Positions 30,301 through 38,002 of a stretch of DNA of 64,000 nucleotides are shown here, in pieces. Source of the DNA: an uncultured Prevotella sp. (GTDB lineage: Bacteria; Bacteroidota; Bacteroidia; Bacteroidales; Bacteroidaceae); assembly GCA_905233245.1 (NCBI GenBank), contig CAJODK010000012.1, positions 16,359 through 80,358 of the forward strand. The letters are read 5' to 3'. The notes beneath the pieces were generated by a model, which did no database searches, was not told the DNA's origin, and saw only the letters and a program-made list of their open reading frames with translations. The first letter of the stretch is position 1; every line of letters starts with the position of its first letter. Position numbers and translations under genes: made by a program.

Positions 30301-31819
30301 GCTGGCGGAAGTAATTGAACAGCACCTGTGGACGGTCTGAGATGACTGCCAGCGGTGTGTCGTTACCCATAGCAGCCACAGGTTCCTGTCCTGCTGTAGC
30401 CATCGGGACGATGGTCTTGTCGATATCCTCCTGACCAAAGCCGAAGGTCACCAGTTTCTGCTCATAGTCATTCACACTATTATCTACGTGACGTCCGCTC
30501 TTCAGTTTCTCCAGCTGCACGCGATTCTCGTTCAGCCACTCACGATAAGGGTGAGCCTTAGCCAGTTTCTCCTTTATCTCACCATCGTAGTATATCTTGC
30601 CCTCCTCGGTGTCTATGAGCAGTATCTTTCCAGGCTGCAGGCGCCCCTTGCTCACCACATCGGCAGGATCGAAATCCATGACGCCAACCTCACTGGCTAC
30701 TACCATCATACCGCTCTTTGTTATGGTATAGCGGCTGGGGCGCAGACCATTGCGGTCAAGCATTCCGCCTGCATAGCGACCATCGCTGAACAGCAGTGCG
30801 GCAGGACCGTCCCATGGTTCCATCAGGATAGAGTGATACTCATAGAAGGCTTTCAAATCTTCGCTGATAGGATTCTTGTCGTTAAAACTCTCAGGCACCA
30901 GAATAGCCATAGCCTGTGGCAACGAGAGTCCGCTCATCATCAGGAACTCAAACACGTTGTCGAGCGAAGCTGAGTCACTCATGCCCTCCTGTACTATAGG
31001 TCTCAAATCCTTGATATCTCCCAGCGCCTCACTGTTCAGCACGCTCTCGCGAGCCTTCATCCAACCGCGGTTACCGCGTATGGTGTTAATCTCACCATTG
31101 TGGGCCAAGAGACGGAAAGGCTGTGCGAGCTTCCACTTAGGGAATGTATTAGTTGAGAAACGTGAGTGAACCAAGGCCAGTCCGCTCGTGAAGTAATCGT
31201 TAGAGAGATCTGGGAAGTAGCGTCGCAGCTGTCCGCTGGTCAGCATTCCCTTGTAGATAATATTCTTGCTGGAGAGGGAGCACAGATAGAAGTCCTCATC
31301 GCTGATGCGGTTTTCTATGCGCTTGCGTACCTTATACAATATACGCTCAAACACGGGCACATTATCCTCCGATACGCCCGTTACGAAAATCTGCTTAATG
31401 TCTGGTTCCACCTCACGGGCTGCTACACCCAGCACCTCAGGATTGGTAGGCACGGTGCGCAGATGCATCAACTGCAGCCCTTCGCGCTCAATCTCCTCAA
31501 TCATCACGCTCAGTATCTGCTGCTGGGCTTTTTCGTCCTTAGGGAGAAATACGATACCTGTACCATATCTTCCTTTTTCAGGCACTGGTATTCCCTGCAG
31601 CAGGATGAATTCATGCGGAATCTGTACTAATATTCCCGCACCATCACCTGTCTTGTCTCTTGTTTCGGCACCTCTGTGCTCCATATTCTCTAGCACGCGC
31701 AACGCGTTATCTACCAATTCGTGGCTCTTTCCACCATGAATGTTCACCACCATGCCCACACCGCAGGCATCGTGTTCATAACTGCTCTGATATAAGCCTT
31801 GAAGTTTACAATTTGTCAT
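27311..31819 (-). CDS. gltB: Glutamate synthase large subunit
   Basis: Makes two glutamates from glutamine and 2-oxoglutarate. 1502 residues from ATG 31819; longer upstream readings are non-conserved and cross the promoter. Class II amidotransferase domain with nucleophile Cys19 in [11 protein letters not shown] (18-residue propeptide to be removed), central domain, FMN-binding barrel ([34 protein letters not shown]) with 3Fe-4S cysteines in [20 protein letters not shown], and the C-terminal beta-helix ([20 protein letters not shown]-type repeats; here [20 protein letters not shown]). At about residues 580-630 two palindromic G/C-rich elements (30050-30079 and 29923-29952) are inserted in frame, encoding [11 protein letters not shown] and [11 protein letters not shown], breaking an otherwise conserved region. 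First gene of the leftward operon. Confidence 0.96.
   Translation of the reverse strand: [1502 protein letters not shown]
29923..29952 (-). repeat. Palindromic element inside gltB (inverted copy)
   Basis: ACCTCCCCCCTGCCCCTCCC then GAGGAGGGG. Opposite orientation to the copy at 30050-30079, so the two form a pair of inverted elements about 100 bp apart within the gene. Confidence 0.75.
30050..30079 (+). repeat. Palindromic element inside gltB
   Basis: CTCCCCTCCCTGGGAGGGGC followed by CGGGGGAGG. Same orientation as the copy at 17384-17420. Confidence 0.75.
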
Positions 31820-31860
31820 ATTATCCTTGCTTTTACTATCTTTCTGCTTTAAAATCGGTG

Positions 31861-31892
31861 CAAAGTTATAACATTTTGCTAATATAGCCAAA
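31861..31892 (-). promoter_or_regulatory. Promoter of the gltB operon
   Basis: Minus strand TTTG (31892-31889), exactly 20-nt spacer, TAACTTTG (31868-31861), about 42 nt upstream of the gltB ATG. The spacer contains AGCAAAATGTTA, a motif resembling the palindrome half-site at 32059-32075. Confidence 0.85.
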
Positions 31893-32204
31893 AAATGAAT
31901 GACATTTTTAACCTTAAAACAGACAATATTTGACATTTTGCAGAAAAAAAACACTTTTTTCGTTCATATTGAAAAATTTCAGACGATTATTCACCACTAA
32001 TTCTTTACACTTTGTCATTTTCGTATTGAAACAAAGATGGACTGTCGCACAATTCTAACATTTTGTAACAAAATGGACGAAAAACGATACGAAGTGTAAA
32101 CAAAACGAAAGGAAAATAGCTATAAAAGTTTACAATACGTCACAATACGAAATTTAATTTTATCAAAGTGATAGAATTATGATGCTATTTGCGACAAAAT
32201 GTTG
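31893..32204. other. Divergent control region between gltB and glnK
   Basis: No gene. A-T-rich with a perfect inverted repeat CATTTTGT-A-ACAAAATG (32059-32075) and further ACAAAATG / CATTTTG half-sites (around 31870 and 32193-32202), which is what a shared nitrogen regulator might use. The regulator is unknown. Confidence 0.45.
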
Positions 32205-32227
32205 TAATTTTGCATTGTCAATTGACA
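32205..32227 (+). promoter_or_regulatory. glnK -7 box followed by a palindrome at the transcription start
   Basis: TAATTTTG (32205-32212) is a good -7 box. The perfect 12-bp palindrome TGTCAATTGACA (32216-32227) falls on the expected start site, a location for an operator. Confidence 0.55.
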
Positions 32228-32284
32228 GAATGTAGCCCTTTGACATGGGTATATTATTAATTAAGGTAAAAAGAAAGGACTGTT

Positions 32285-32632
32285 ATGAAAAGGATTGAAG
32301 CTATCATCCGCAAGACGAAGTTCGAAGACGTAAAGGAGGCTCTGCTACAGTCGGACATCGACTGGTTTGAGTATCACAACGTGCACGGCATCGGCCAGAG
32401 CCGCGAGGAAAGGATATACCGTGGCGTGCAGTATTCGACTGACGTGATAGAGCGTGTAGCACTGACCATTGTGTGTCGCGACCAGTTTGTGGAGCCCACA
32501 GTGAAAGTGATACTGAAGGTGGCTCACACGGGCAACGTGGGCGACGGACGCATCTTCGTAAGCGACATGATAGACACATGGAGCATACGCACCGGAGAGA
32601 ACGGCGACACAGTGCTCAGAGACAAAAAGTAA
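32285..32632 (+). CDS. glnK: Nitrogen regulatory protein P-II
   Basis: 115 residues, trimeric PII signal protein that reads ATP/ADP and 2-oxoglutarate and gates AmtB. Visible: KRIEAIIRKTKFEDVKEAL (strand 1 and helix), the T-loop region with HGIGQSREERIYRGVQYSTD-like sequence, VCRDQFVEPTVKVILKVAHT, and the B-loop/C-loop TGNVGDGRIFVSDMIDTWSI (ATP binding, TGxxGDGKI pattern). The T-loop Tyr that is uridylylated in proteobacteria cannot be placed with confidence: the loop has YRGVQYSTD, so modification may differ. Located 44 nt before amtB, the standard glnK-amtB pairing. Confidence 0.92.
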   Translation: MKRIEAIIRKTKFEDVKEALLQSDIDWFEYHNVHGIGQSREERIYRGVQYSTDVIERVALTIVCRDQFVEPTVKVILKVAHTGNVGDGRIFVSDMIDTWSIRTGENGDTVLRDKK

Positions 32633-32676
32633 AAAAGGAGATTGTATAATGCTTAAAGCTTAAAGGTAAAAAGATT

Positions 32677-33933
32677 ATGAACGAAATTGGATTATCACTC
32701 GATACTGTATGGATGCTACTGGCAGCCATGCTGGTTTTCTGGATGCAGCCGGGTTTCGCCCTGTGCGAGGCAGGCTTTACGCGAAGCAAGAACACGGCTA
32801 ACATCCTGATGAAGAACTTCGTCGATTTCATGTTTGGCTCACTGCTGTTCTTCTTCCTTGGTTTCGGTTTCATGTTCGGTTCGGACGTCCTCGGAGGATT
32901 CATGGGCATGCCAAACTGGGGCGACCTGAGTTTCTACGATGGAGAACTGCCCGTGGAGGGTTTCCTCATATTCGAGACCGTATTCTGTGCCACCAGCGCC
33001 ACTATCGTGAGCGGTGCTATGGCTGAGAGAACCAAGTTTTCTATGTACCTCATCTACAGCGCCGTCATCTCGCTTCTCATATACCCTATCGAGGGCCACT
33101 GGACATGGGGCGGCGGATGGTTGTGTAACGATGCCGTTGACGGTTTCATGATGACAACCTTCGGCGATGTATTCCATGACTTTGCAGGTTCTGCAATAGT
33201 ACACTCAGTGGGTGGTGTGCTGGCTCTGATTGGTGCCTTGGCACTCGGTCCACGTCTGGGCAAGTATGGTAAGGACGGTAAGAGCCGTGCCATTCCTGGC
33301 CACAACCTTATGATGGCTGCGCTGGGCGTGTTCATCCTCTGGCTTGGATGGTTTGGCTTCAACCCTGGTTCACAGTTGGCTGCAACTGGCGAAGTCAACC
33401 GCGTTGCCATCAGCCACGTATTCCTTACCACAAACCTTGCTGCAACAGCTGGTGGCGTGGCTACGATGTTCGTGACATGGTGGAAGTATGGCAAGCCATC
33501 ACTCTCACTGGTACTGAACGGCGTACTGGCAGGTCTGGTAGGCATCACGGCAGGATGTGACCTTGTATCACCTCTCGGAGCCATCATCATCGGACTGGTA
33601 TGTGGCGTAGTGCTGGTGTTCGCCATCGAGTTCATCGACCACAAGTTGCACATCGACGACCCTGTAGGTGCTTCAAGCGTACACGGTGTATGTGGTATTC
33701 TCGGCACACTGATGACGGGCCTGCTCTCAACTTCCAATGGTGCCTTCTACGGCTATGGCTGGGGATTCTTCGGCGCAGAGTGTTTCGGTATTCTCGTAAT
33801 AGACCTCTGGGCTGCTGCCTGCGGATTCCTTCTGTTCTACGGCATCAAGAAACTGCATGGTCTGCGTGTTGACACACGTATAGAGGAGGAAGGCTTAGAC
33901 ATCTATGAACACGGCGAGAGCTGCTATAACTGA
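32677..33933 (+). CDS. amtB: Ammonium transporter (Amt family)
   Basis: 418 residues with about 11 membrane helices and no signal peptide. It conducts ammonium across the inner membrane and is blocked by PII. Family marks: WMQPGFALCEAGFTRSKNTA at the first helices, SATIVSGAMAERTKFSMYL, DFAGSAIVHSVGGVLALIGA with the first pore His, LGWFGFNPGS, and DDPVGASSVHGVCGILGTLM with the second pore His. The C-terminal cytoplasmic tail (DTRIEEEGLDIYEHGESCYN) is the PII docking element. Lies between glnK and an outer-membrane protein; a second Amt (34979-36388) is close by and clearly different in sequence. Confidence 0.95.
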   Translation: MNEIGLSLDTVWMLLAAMLVFWMQPGFALCEAGFTRSKNTANILMKNFVDFMFGSLLFFFLGFGFMFGSDVLGGFMGMPNWGDLSFYDGELPVEGFLIFETVFCATSATIVSGAMAERTKFSMYLIYSAVISLLIYPIEGHWTWGGGWLCNDAVDGFMMTTFGDVFHDFAGSAIVHSVGGVLALIGALALGPRLGKYGKDGKSRAIPGHNLMMAALGVFILWLGWFGFNPGSQLAATGEVNRVAISHVFLTTNLAATAGGVATMFVTWWKYGKPSLSLVLNGVLAGLVGITAGCDLVSPLGAIIIGLVCGVVLVFAIEFIDHKLHIDDPVGASSVHGVCGILGTLMTGLLSTSNGAFYGYGWGFFGAECFGILVIDLWAAACGFLLFYGIKKLHGLRVDTRIEEEGLDIYEHGESCYN

Positions 33934-33974
33934 GTTTGATGAATGTATTTAATATTAATTAAAAATGTAAAGTT

Positions 33975-34712
33975 ATGACTACTATAAAGAAAAAAGTATC
34001 AAGATTGTTTGTCCTCACGGTGCTGCTCGCTGGAGCAGCCACCGCTGGGGCACAGGAAACAGAAAAAGTAGAGGCAACAATTGCTGCCGACATCGTGAAC
34101 CAATACATCTGGCGTGGCCAGGATCTGGGCAACGTTGCGTTGCAGCCCACACTCGGCGTAGCCTACAAGGGTTTGAGCCTCACAGCCTGGGGCAGTGTGG
34201 GACTAAGCGAACCAGAAGACACAAAGGAGTTTGACCTCACGCTTGCATACCAGACGGGCGGCTTCAACATTGGAGTGACCGACTACTGGTTCAACAAGAT
34301 AGATGACGGCGACCCTGATGGACGCTACTTCATGTATAAGTCGCACAGCACCAACCACATCTTCGAGGCAAACGTAGGCTATGACTTCGGTTTCCTCTCC
34401 CTGCAGTGGTACACCAACTTTGCTGGCAACGACGGAAAGAACAAGAGCCTGAAACGTGCCTACAGCTCATACTTTGAACTGAGCGCACCATTCAAGTTTG
34501 CCACATGTGACTGGACGGCAACTGCCGGTGCCGTGCCATACGCCACTACATCATACGGCACTACTGGCTTCGCCGTCACCAACCTCGCGCTCAAAGCGGT
34601 GAAGGACATAAAGGTAACCGACACCTTCTCAATTCCTATTTTTGCACAGGTCGTTGCCAATCCTTGCTCACAGAAAGCATACCTGGTTCTTGGTCTGACT
34701 CTGCAACCGTAA
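33975..34712 (+). CDS. TorF-family-like outer-membrane porin of the glnK-amtB operon
   Basis: 245 residues with signal peptide (MTTIKKKVSRLFVLTVLLAG AATAGAQ region; cleavage after the AQ). The mature part is a beta-barrel pattern of alternating residues: AADIVNQYIWRGQDLGNVAL, LSLTAWGSVGLSEPEDTKEF, LTLAYQTGGFNIGVTDYWFN, FEANVGYDFGFLSLQWYTNF, ending in the strand LVLGLTLQP. Similar to the Gcw_chp / TorF-type putative porins. Its place right after amtB suggests an outer-membrane route for small nitrogen compounds, which is inference. A strong terminator follows. Confidence 0.75.
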   Translation: MTTIKKKVSRLFVLTVLLAGAATAGAQETEKVEATIAADIVNQYIWRGQDLGNVALQPTLGVAYKGLSLTAWGSVGLSEPEDTKEFDLTLAYQTGGFNIGVTDYWFNKIDDGDPDGRYFMYKSHSTNHIFEANVGYDFGFLSLQWYTNFAGNDGKNKSLKRAYSSYFELSAPFKFATCDWTATAGAVPYATTSYGTTGFAVTNLALKAVKDIKVTDTFSIPIFAQVVANPCSQKAYLVLGLTLQP

Positions 34713-34733
34713 TTTTTCTTTTTCCAGGTTAGC

Positions 34734-34774
34734 AGCCCCTCTCCTTTCTCAGACATGAGGAGAGGGGCTTTTTG
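34734..34774 (+). terminator. Terminator of the glnK-amtB-porin operon
   Basis: AGCCCCTCTCC (34734-34744) pairs with GGAGAGGGGCT (34759-34769), followed by TTTTTG. Confidence 0.9.
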
Positions 34775-34897
34775 ACGTTTTGCAACGAAACGAGGATATT
34801 TAGTTGCAACGTGTTAACAATTTGCCACCAAAGAAAGGTGAAAACTTTACACATTGCTCTTTAATTTCATTTTTTATATGCAAAAAGTTTGAAAAAG

Positions 34898-34929
34898 TTT
34901 GGTTTTTATAACAAAATGCATTACCTTTG
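34898..34929 (+). promoter_or_regulatory. Promoter of the amt-pyrG-purF-carAB-asnB operon
   Basis: TTTG (34898-34901), 20-nt spacer, TACCTTTG (34922-34929), 49 nt before the amt ATG. Full consensus match. Confidence 0.85.
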
Positions 34930-34978
34930 CACTCGATTTTTGGCATTTCGACATAATAACCAACAGCAAACATAAGGT

Positions 34979-36388
34979 ATGAAGATTAAGAAAAGATGGA
35001 TAATACTGATGACGGCAATGACGCTTATAGCCGTCGCAGGCGTGTTTGTAGGAGAACCCACTTTCGAGTGTGACTGGTCTGTCATCTCGGCAGCTGATGT
35101 GGCGTGGCTAATCACAGCTACGATTTTCGTGCTGATGATGACCCCTGGTCTATCGTTTTTCTATGGCGGTATGGTGGGTGCAAAGAACGTCATATCGACC
35201 ATGTTGCAGTCGTTCATTGCTATGGGACTGATTTCCGTTCTATGGGTGGTGATTGGTTTCTCGTTGTGTTTTGGTGATGACATAGGTGGTGTAATAGGCA
35301 ATCCGCTGACTTTCCCTATGTTCCATGGTGTGGGTGCAGAAGTATATACCACGCCAGCAGGAAACGTGCTTGGTGGTGCAACGATACCGTTGGCTCTTTT
35401 CGCATTGTTCCAAATGAAATTTGCCATTATCACGCCCTCGCTGATTACTGGTTCGTTTGCAGAACGTGTAAGGTTCTCTGCCTACATGTTCTTCATGATG
35501 TTCTTCTTCTTTGTAATCTACTGCCCACTGGCTCATATGACATGGCACCCAGAGGGACTGTTTCTGCGCTGGGGCGTAGTGGACTTTGCTGGTGGCATAG
35601 TGGTTCATGCCTCTTCGGGCGTTGCTGCACTGGCAGGTGCCATATATCTGGGCAGGCGCAAAGCTGAAACGCGCAGGAGTGAACCTGCCAACATACCGTT
35701 TGTGTTGCTGGGTGCTGCTATGCTTTGGCTGGGCTGGTTTGGTTTCAATGCAGGCTCTTCGCTTCATGCTGACGGACAGGCTATCAAAGCTTTCCTCAAC
35801 ACTAACACAGCATCGGCTACTGCAATGATGACATGGATATTCTTCGACTGCCTGCGTGGCAGGAAACCCTCGGCAATGGGCGCAGCGGTAGGCTGTGTAG
35901 TTGGTCTGGTAGCCATCACACCGTCAGCAGGCTATGTCACCGTAGGCCAGAGCATCTTCATCGCATTTGTCATCACGCTCATCTGTAACGTTGCCGTCTA
36001 TTGGCGTTCACATACCAGCATTGACGATGCCCTCGATGTATTCCCCACTCATGGCACAGGTGGTATTTTTGGCACGGTGCTGACGGGTATCTTTATTCAG
36101 GAGGGACTTATCGCTGGTACGTGGGATGGCTTTGTTGTTTTCCTCTACCATCTGCTGGCCATCGTCATCGTGTTTGTTTACACCTTCGTTATGAGTTGGT
36201 GGGGATATAAACTCATCGATAGTCTCCTTCCAATGCGTGTGTCGGCATTTAGTGAAAAGGTGGGCCTCGACTTCTCACAGCACGATGAGCATTACGGCCT
36301 GGCACATATCGGAGAACGAGAATTAGCAGAATACGAAGAGCATATCCGCAAGAAAGATAAAAAAAGTAAGCTATCTTCAAAACTATAA
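34979..36388 (+). CDS. amt: Second ammonium transporter (Amt family)
   Basis: 469 residues with an extra N-terminal hydrophobic segment (IILMTAMTLIAVAGVFVG, a likely signal or first helix). The pore family marks are complete: LSFFYGGMVGAKNVISTMLQ, SLITGSFAERVRFSAYMFFM, DFAGGIVVHASSGVAALAGA (pore His 1), LGWFGFNAGSSLHADG, DALDVFPTHGTGGIFGTVLT (pore His 2). The C-terminal tail has the PII-contact type sequence VGLDFSQHDEHYG. It belongs to the classical AmtB group, whereas the protein at 32677-33933 starts differently (WMQPGFALCEAGF). Three nt separate it from pyrG, an unusual partner for an ammonium channel: it puts uptake in one transcript with glutamine-consuming synthetases. Confidence 0.94.
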   Translation: MKIKKRWIILMTAMTLIAVAGVFVGEPTFECDWSVISAADVAWLITATIFVLMMTPGLSFFYGGMVGAKNVISTMLQSFIAMGLISVLWVVIGFSLCFGDDIGGVIGNPLTFPMFHGVGAEVYTTPAGNVLGGATIPLALFALFQMKFAIITPSLITGSFAERVRFSAYMFFMMFFFFVIYCPLAHMTWHPEGLFLRWGVVDFAGGIVVHASSGVAALAGAIYLGRRKAETRRSEPANIPFVLLGAAMLWLGWFGFNAGSSLHADGQAIKAFLNTNTASATAMMTWIFFDCLRGRKPSAMGAAVGCVVGLVAITPSAGYVTVGQSIFIAFVITLICNVAVYWRSHTSIDDALDVFPTHGTGGIFGTVLTGIFIQEGLIAGTWDGFVVFLYHLLAIVIVFVYTFVMSWWGYKLIDSLLPMRVSAFSEKVGLDFSQHDEHYGLAHIGERELAEYEEHIRKKDKKSKLSSKL

Positions 36389-36391
36389 AGA

Positions 36392-38002
36392 ATGAACACA
36401 AAGTATATTTTCGTTACAGGCGGTGTGGTTTCCTCGTTGGGCAAGGGAATCATCTCTGCTAGTATCGGTAAACTGTTGCAGGCACGTGGATACAAGGTCA
36501 CTATCCAAAAGTTCGATCCTTACATCAACATTGACCCAGGAACACTGAACCCCTATGAGCATGGAGAGTGTTACGTAACGGTGGATGGTATGGAGACCGA
36601 CCTCGACTTGGGTCATTATGAACGATTTACTGGTATTCATACCACGCGTAACAATTCTATTACGACAGGCCGTATATACAAAACCGTGATAGACCGTGAA
36701 CGAAAGGGTGACTATCTGGGCAAGACAATTCAGGTAGTGCCTCATATCACGGACGAAATCAAGCGCAGAATGCTGCGCGAGGGACTTGATGATGACCTTG
36801 ACTTTATCATTACGGAGGTAGGTGGTACGATTGGTGACATCGAGAGTGCACCATTTATGGAGGCCATCCGTCAGTTACGCTGGCAACTAGGGCGCGATGC
36901 AGTATGTGTGCACCTGACGTATGTACCGTATCTTAAAGCCGCCGGTGAATTGAAGACAAAGCCTACGCAACACTCTGTAAAGGAACTGCAGGGGATGGGT
37001 ATTCAGCCCGACATCCTCGTACTCAGAACCGAACGCCACCTCAGCGACGCTATACGCCTGAAGGTAGCGTCGTTTTGTAATGTCGATCTGGAGTGTGTGG
37101 TGCAGAGCGAGGATATGCCTAGTATCTACGAGGTGCCCGTCAGCATGCAGCGACAGGGACTCGACGCTGCCATTATGCGCAAGATAGGTATTCCTGTTGG
37201 TGAGACACCAGCTATGCAGTCGTGGCGTGATTTCCTCGAAAAACAACGCAATGCTAAGCGTGAGGTGCATATAGGCCTTGTGGGCAAATATGACCTGCAA
37301 GATGCCTATAAGAGTATCCGTGAGAGTTTGAATTTGGCGGGTATCTACAGTGACGTGAAGGCTAAGATACATTTCGTGAATAGCGAAGAGATTACGACTG
37401 ATAATGTCGCCTCGAAGCTGGAGGGTATGGCAGGCATCGTAATATGCCCAGGCTTCGGTAGCCGAGGCGTCGAGGGAAAGATTTTTGCTACAGAATACAG
37501 CCGAACGCACGACATGCCCACTTTCGGCATCTGTCTGGGCATGCAGATGATGGTAATAGAATTCGCCCGCAATGTACTAGGGTACAAGGGGGCCAATAGC
37601 GCCGAAACAGACGAAAAAACGCCATATAACGTTATTGATATTATGGAGGAGCAGAAGTCTGTCACGCAGATGGGAGGCACAATGCGTCTGGGAGCGTATG
37701 ACTGCGAACTTGTCAAGGGCAGTCTTACATACAAAGCCTACGGAGAGAAGTCGCTCATCAGCGAAAGGCATAGACATCGTTACGAGTTCAATAATGCCTA
37801 CAAAGAGGAGTATGAATCAAATGGTATGAAGTGCGTGGGCTGCAATCCTGCCACCGAACTGGTGGAGATTGTCGAAATACCAGAGAAACGCTGGTATATC
37901 GGCACGCAGTTCCATCCTGAATATTCCTCAACGGTATTGCGTCCGCACCCACTATTTATGTCATTTATAAAAGCCTGCATCGATGGAAGAACTGAAGCAT
38001 GA
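36392..38002 (+). CDS. pyrG: CTP synthase
   Basis: Aminates UTP to CTP with glutamine as nitrogen donor. 536 residues. Synthetase domain: KYIFVTGGVVSSLGKGIISA (P-loop), QKFDPYINIDPGTLNPYEHG, TEVGGTIGDIESAPFMEAIR, VCVHLTYVPYLKAAGELKTK. Glutaminase domain: GFGSRGVEGK, nucleophile Cys381 in FGICLGMQMM, and the His/Glu pair in TQFHPEYSST. Full length. The purF start lies 20 nt inside its 3' end, indicating coupling. Confidence 0.96.
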   Translation: MNTKYIFVTGGVVSSLGKGIISASIGKLLQARGYKVTIQKFDPYINIDPGTLNPYEHGECYVTVDGMETDLDLGHYERFTGIHTTRNNSITTGRIYKTVIDRERKGDYLGKTIQVVPHITDEIKRRMLREGLDDDLDFIITEVGGTIGDIESAPFMEAIRQLRWQLGRDAVCVHLTYVPYLKAAGELKTKPTQHSVKELQGMGIQPDILVLRTERHLSDAIRLKVASFCNVDLECVVQSEDMPSIYEVPVSMQRQGLDAAIMRKIGIPVGETPAMQSWRDFLEKQRNAKREVHIGLVGKYDLQDAYKSIRESLNLAGIYSDVKAKIHFVNSEEITTDNVASKLEGMAGIVICPGFGSRGVEGKIFATEYSRTHDMPTFGICLGMQMMVIEFARNVLGYKGANSAETDEKTPYNVIDIMEEQKSVTQMGGTMRLGAYDCELVKGSLTYKAYGEKSLISERHRHRYEFNNAYKEEYESNGMKCVGCNPATELVEIVEIPEKRWYIGTQFHPEYSSTVLRPHPLFMSFIKACIDGRTEA

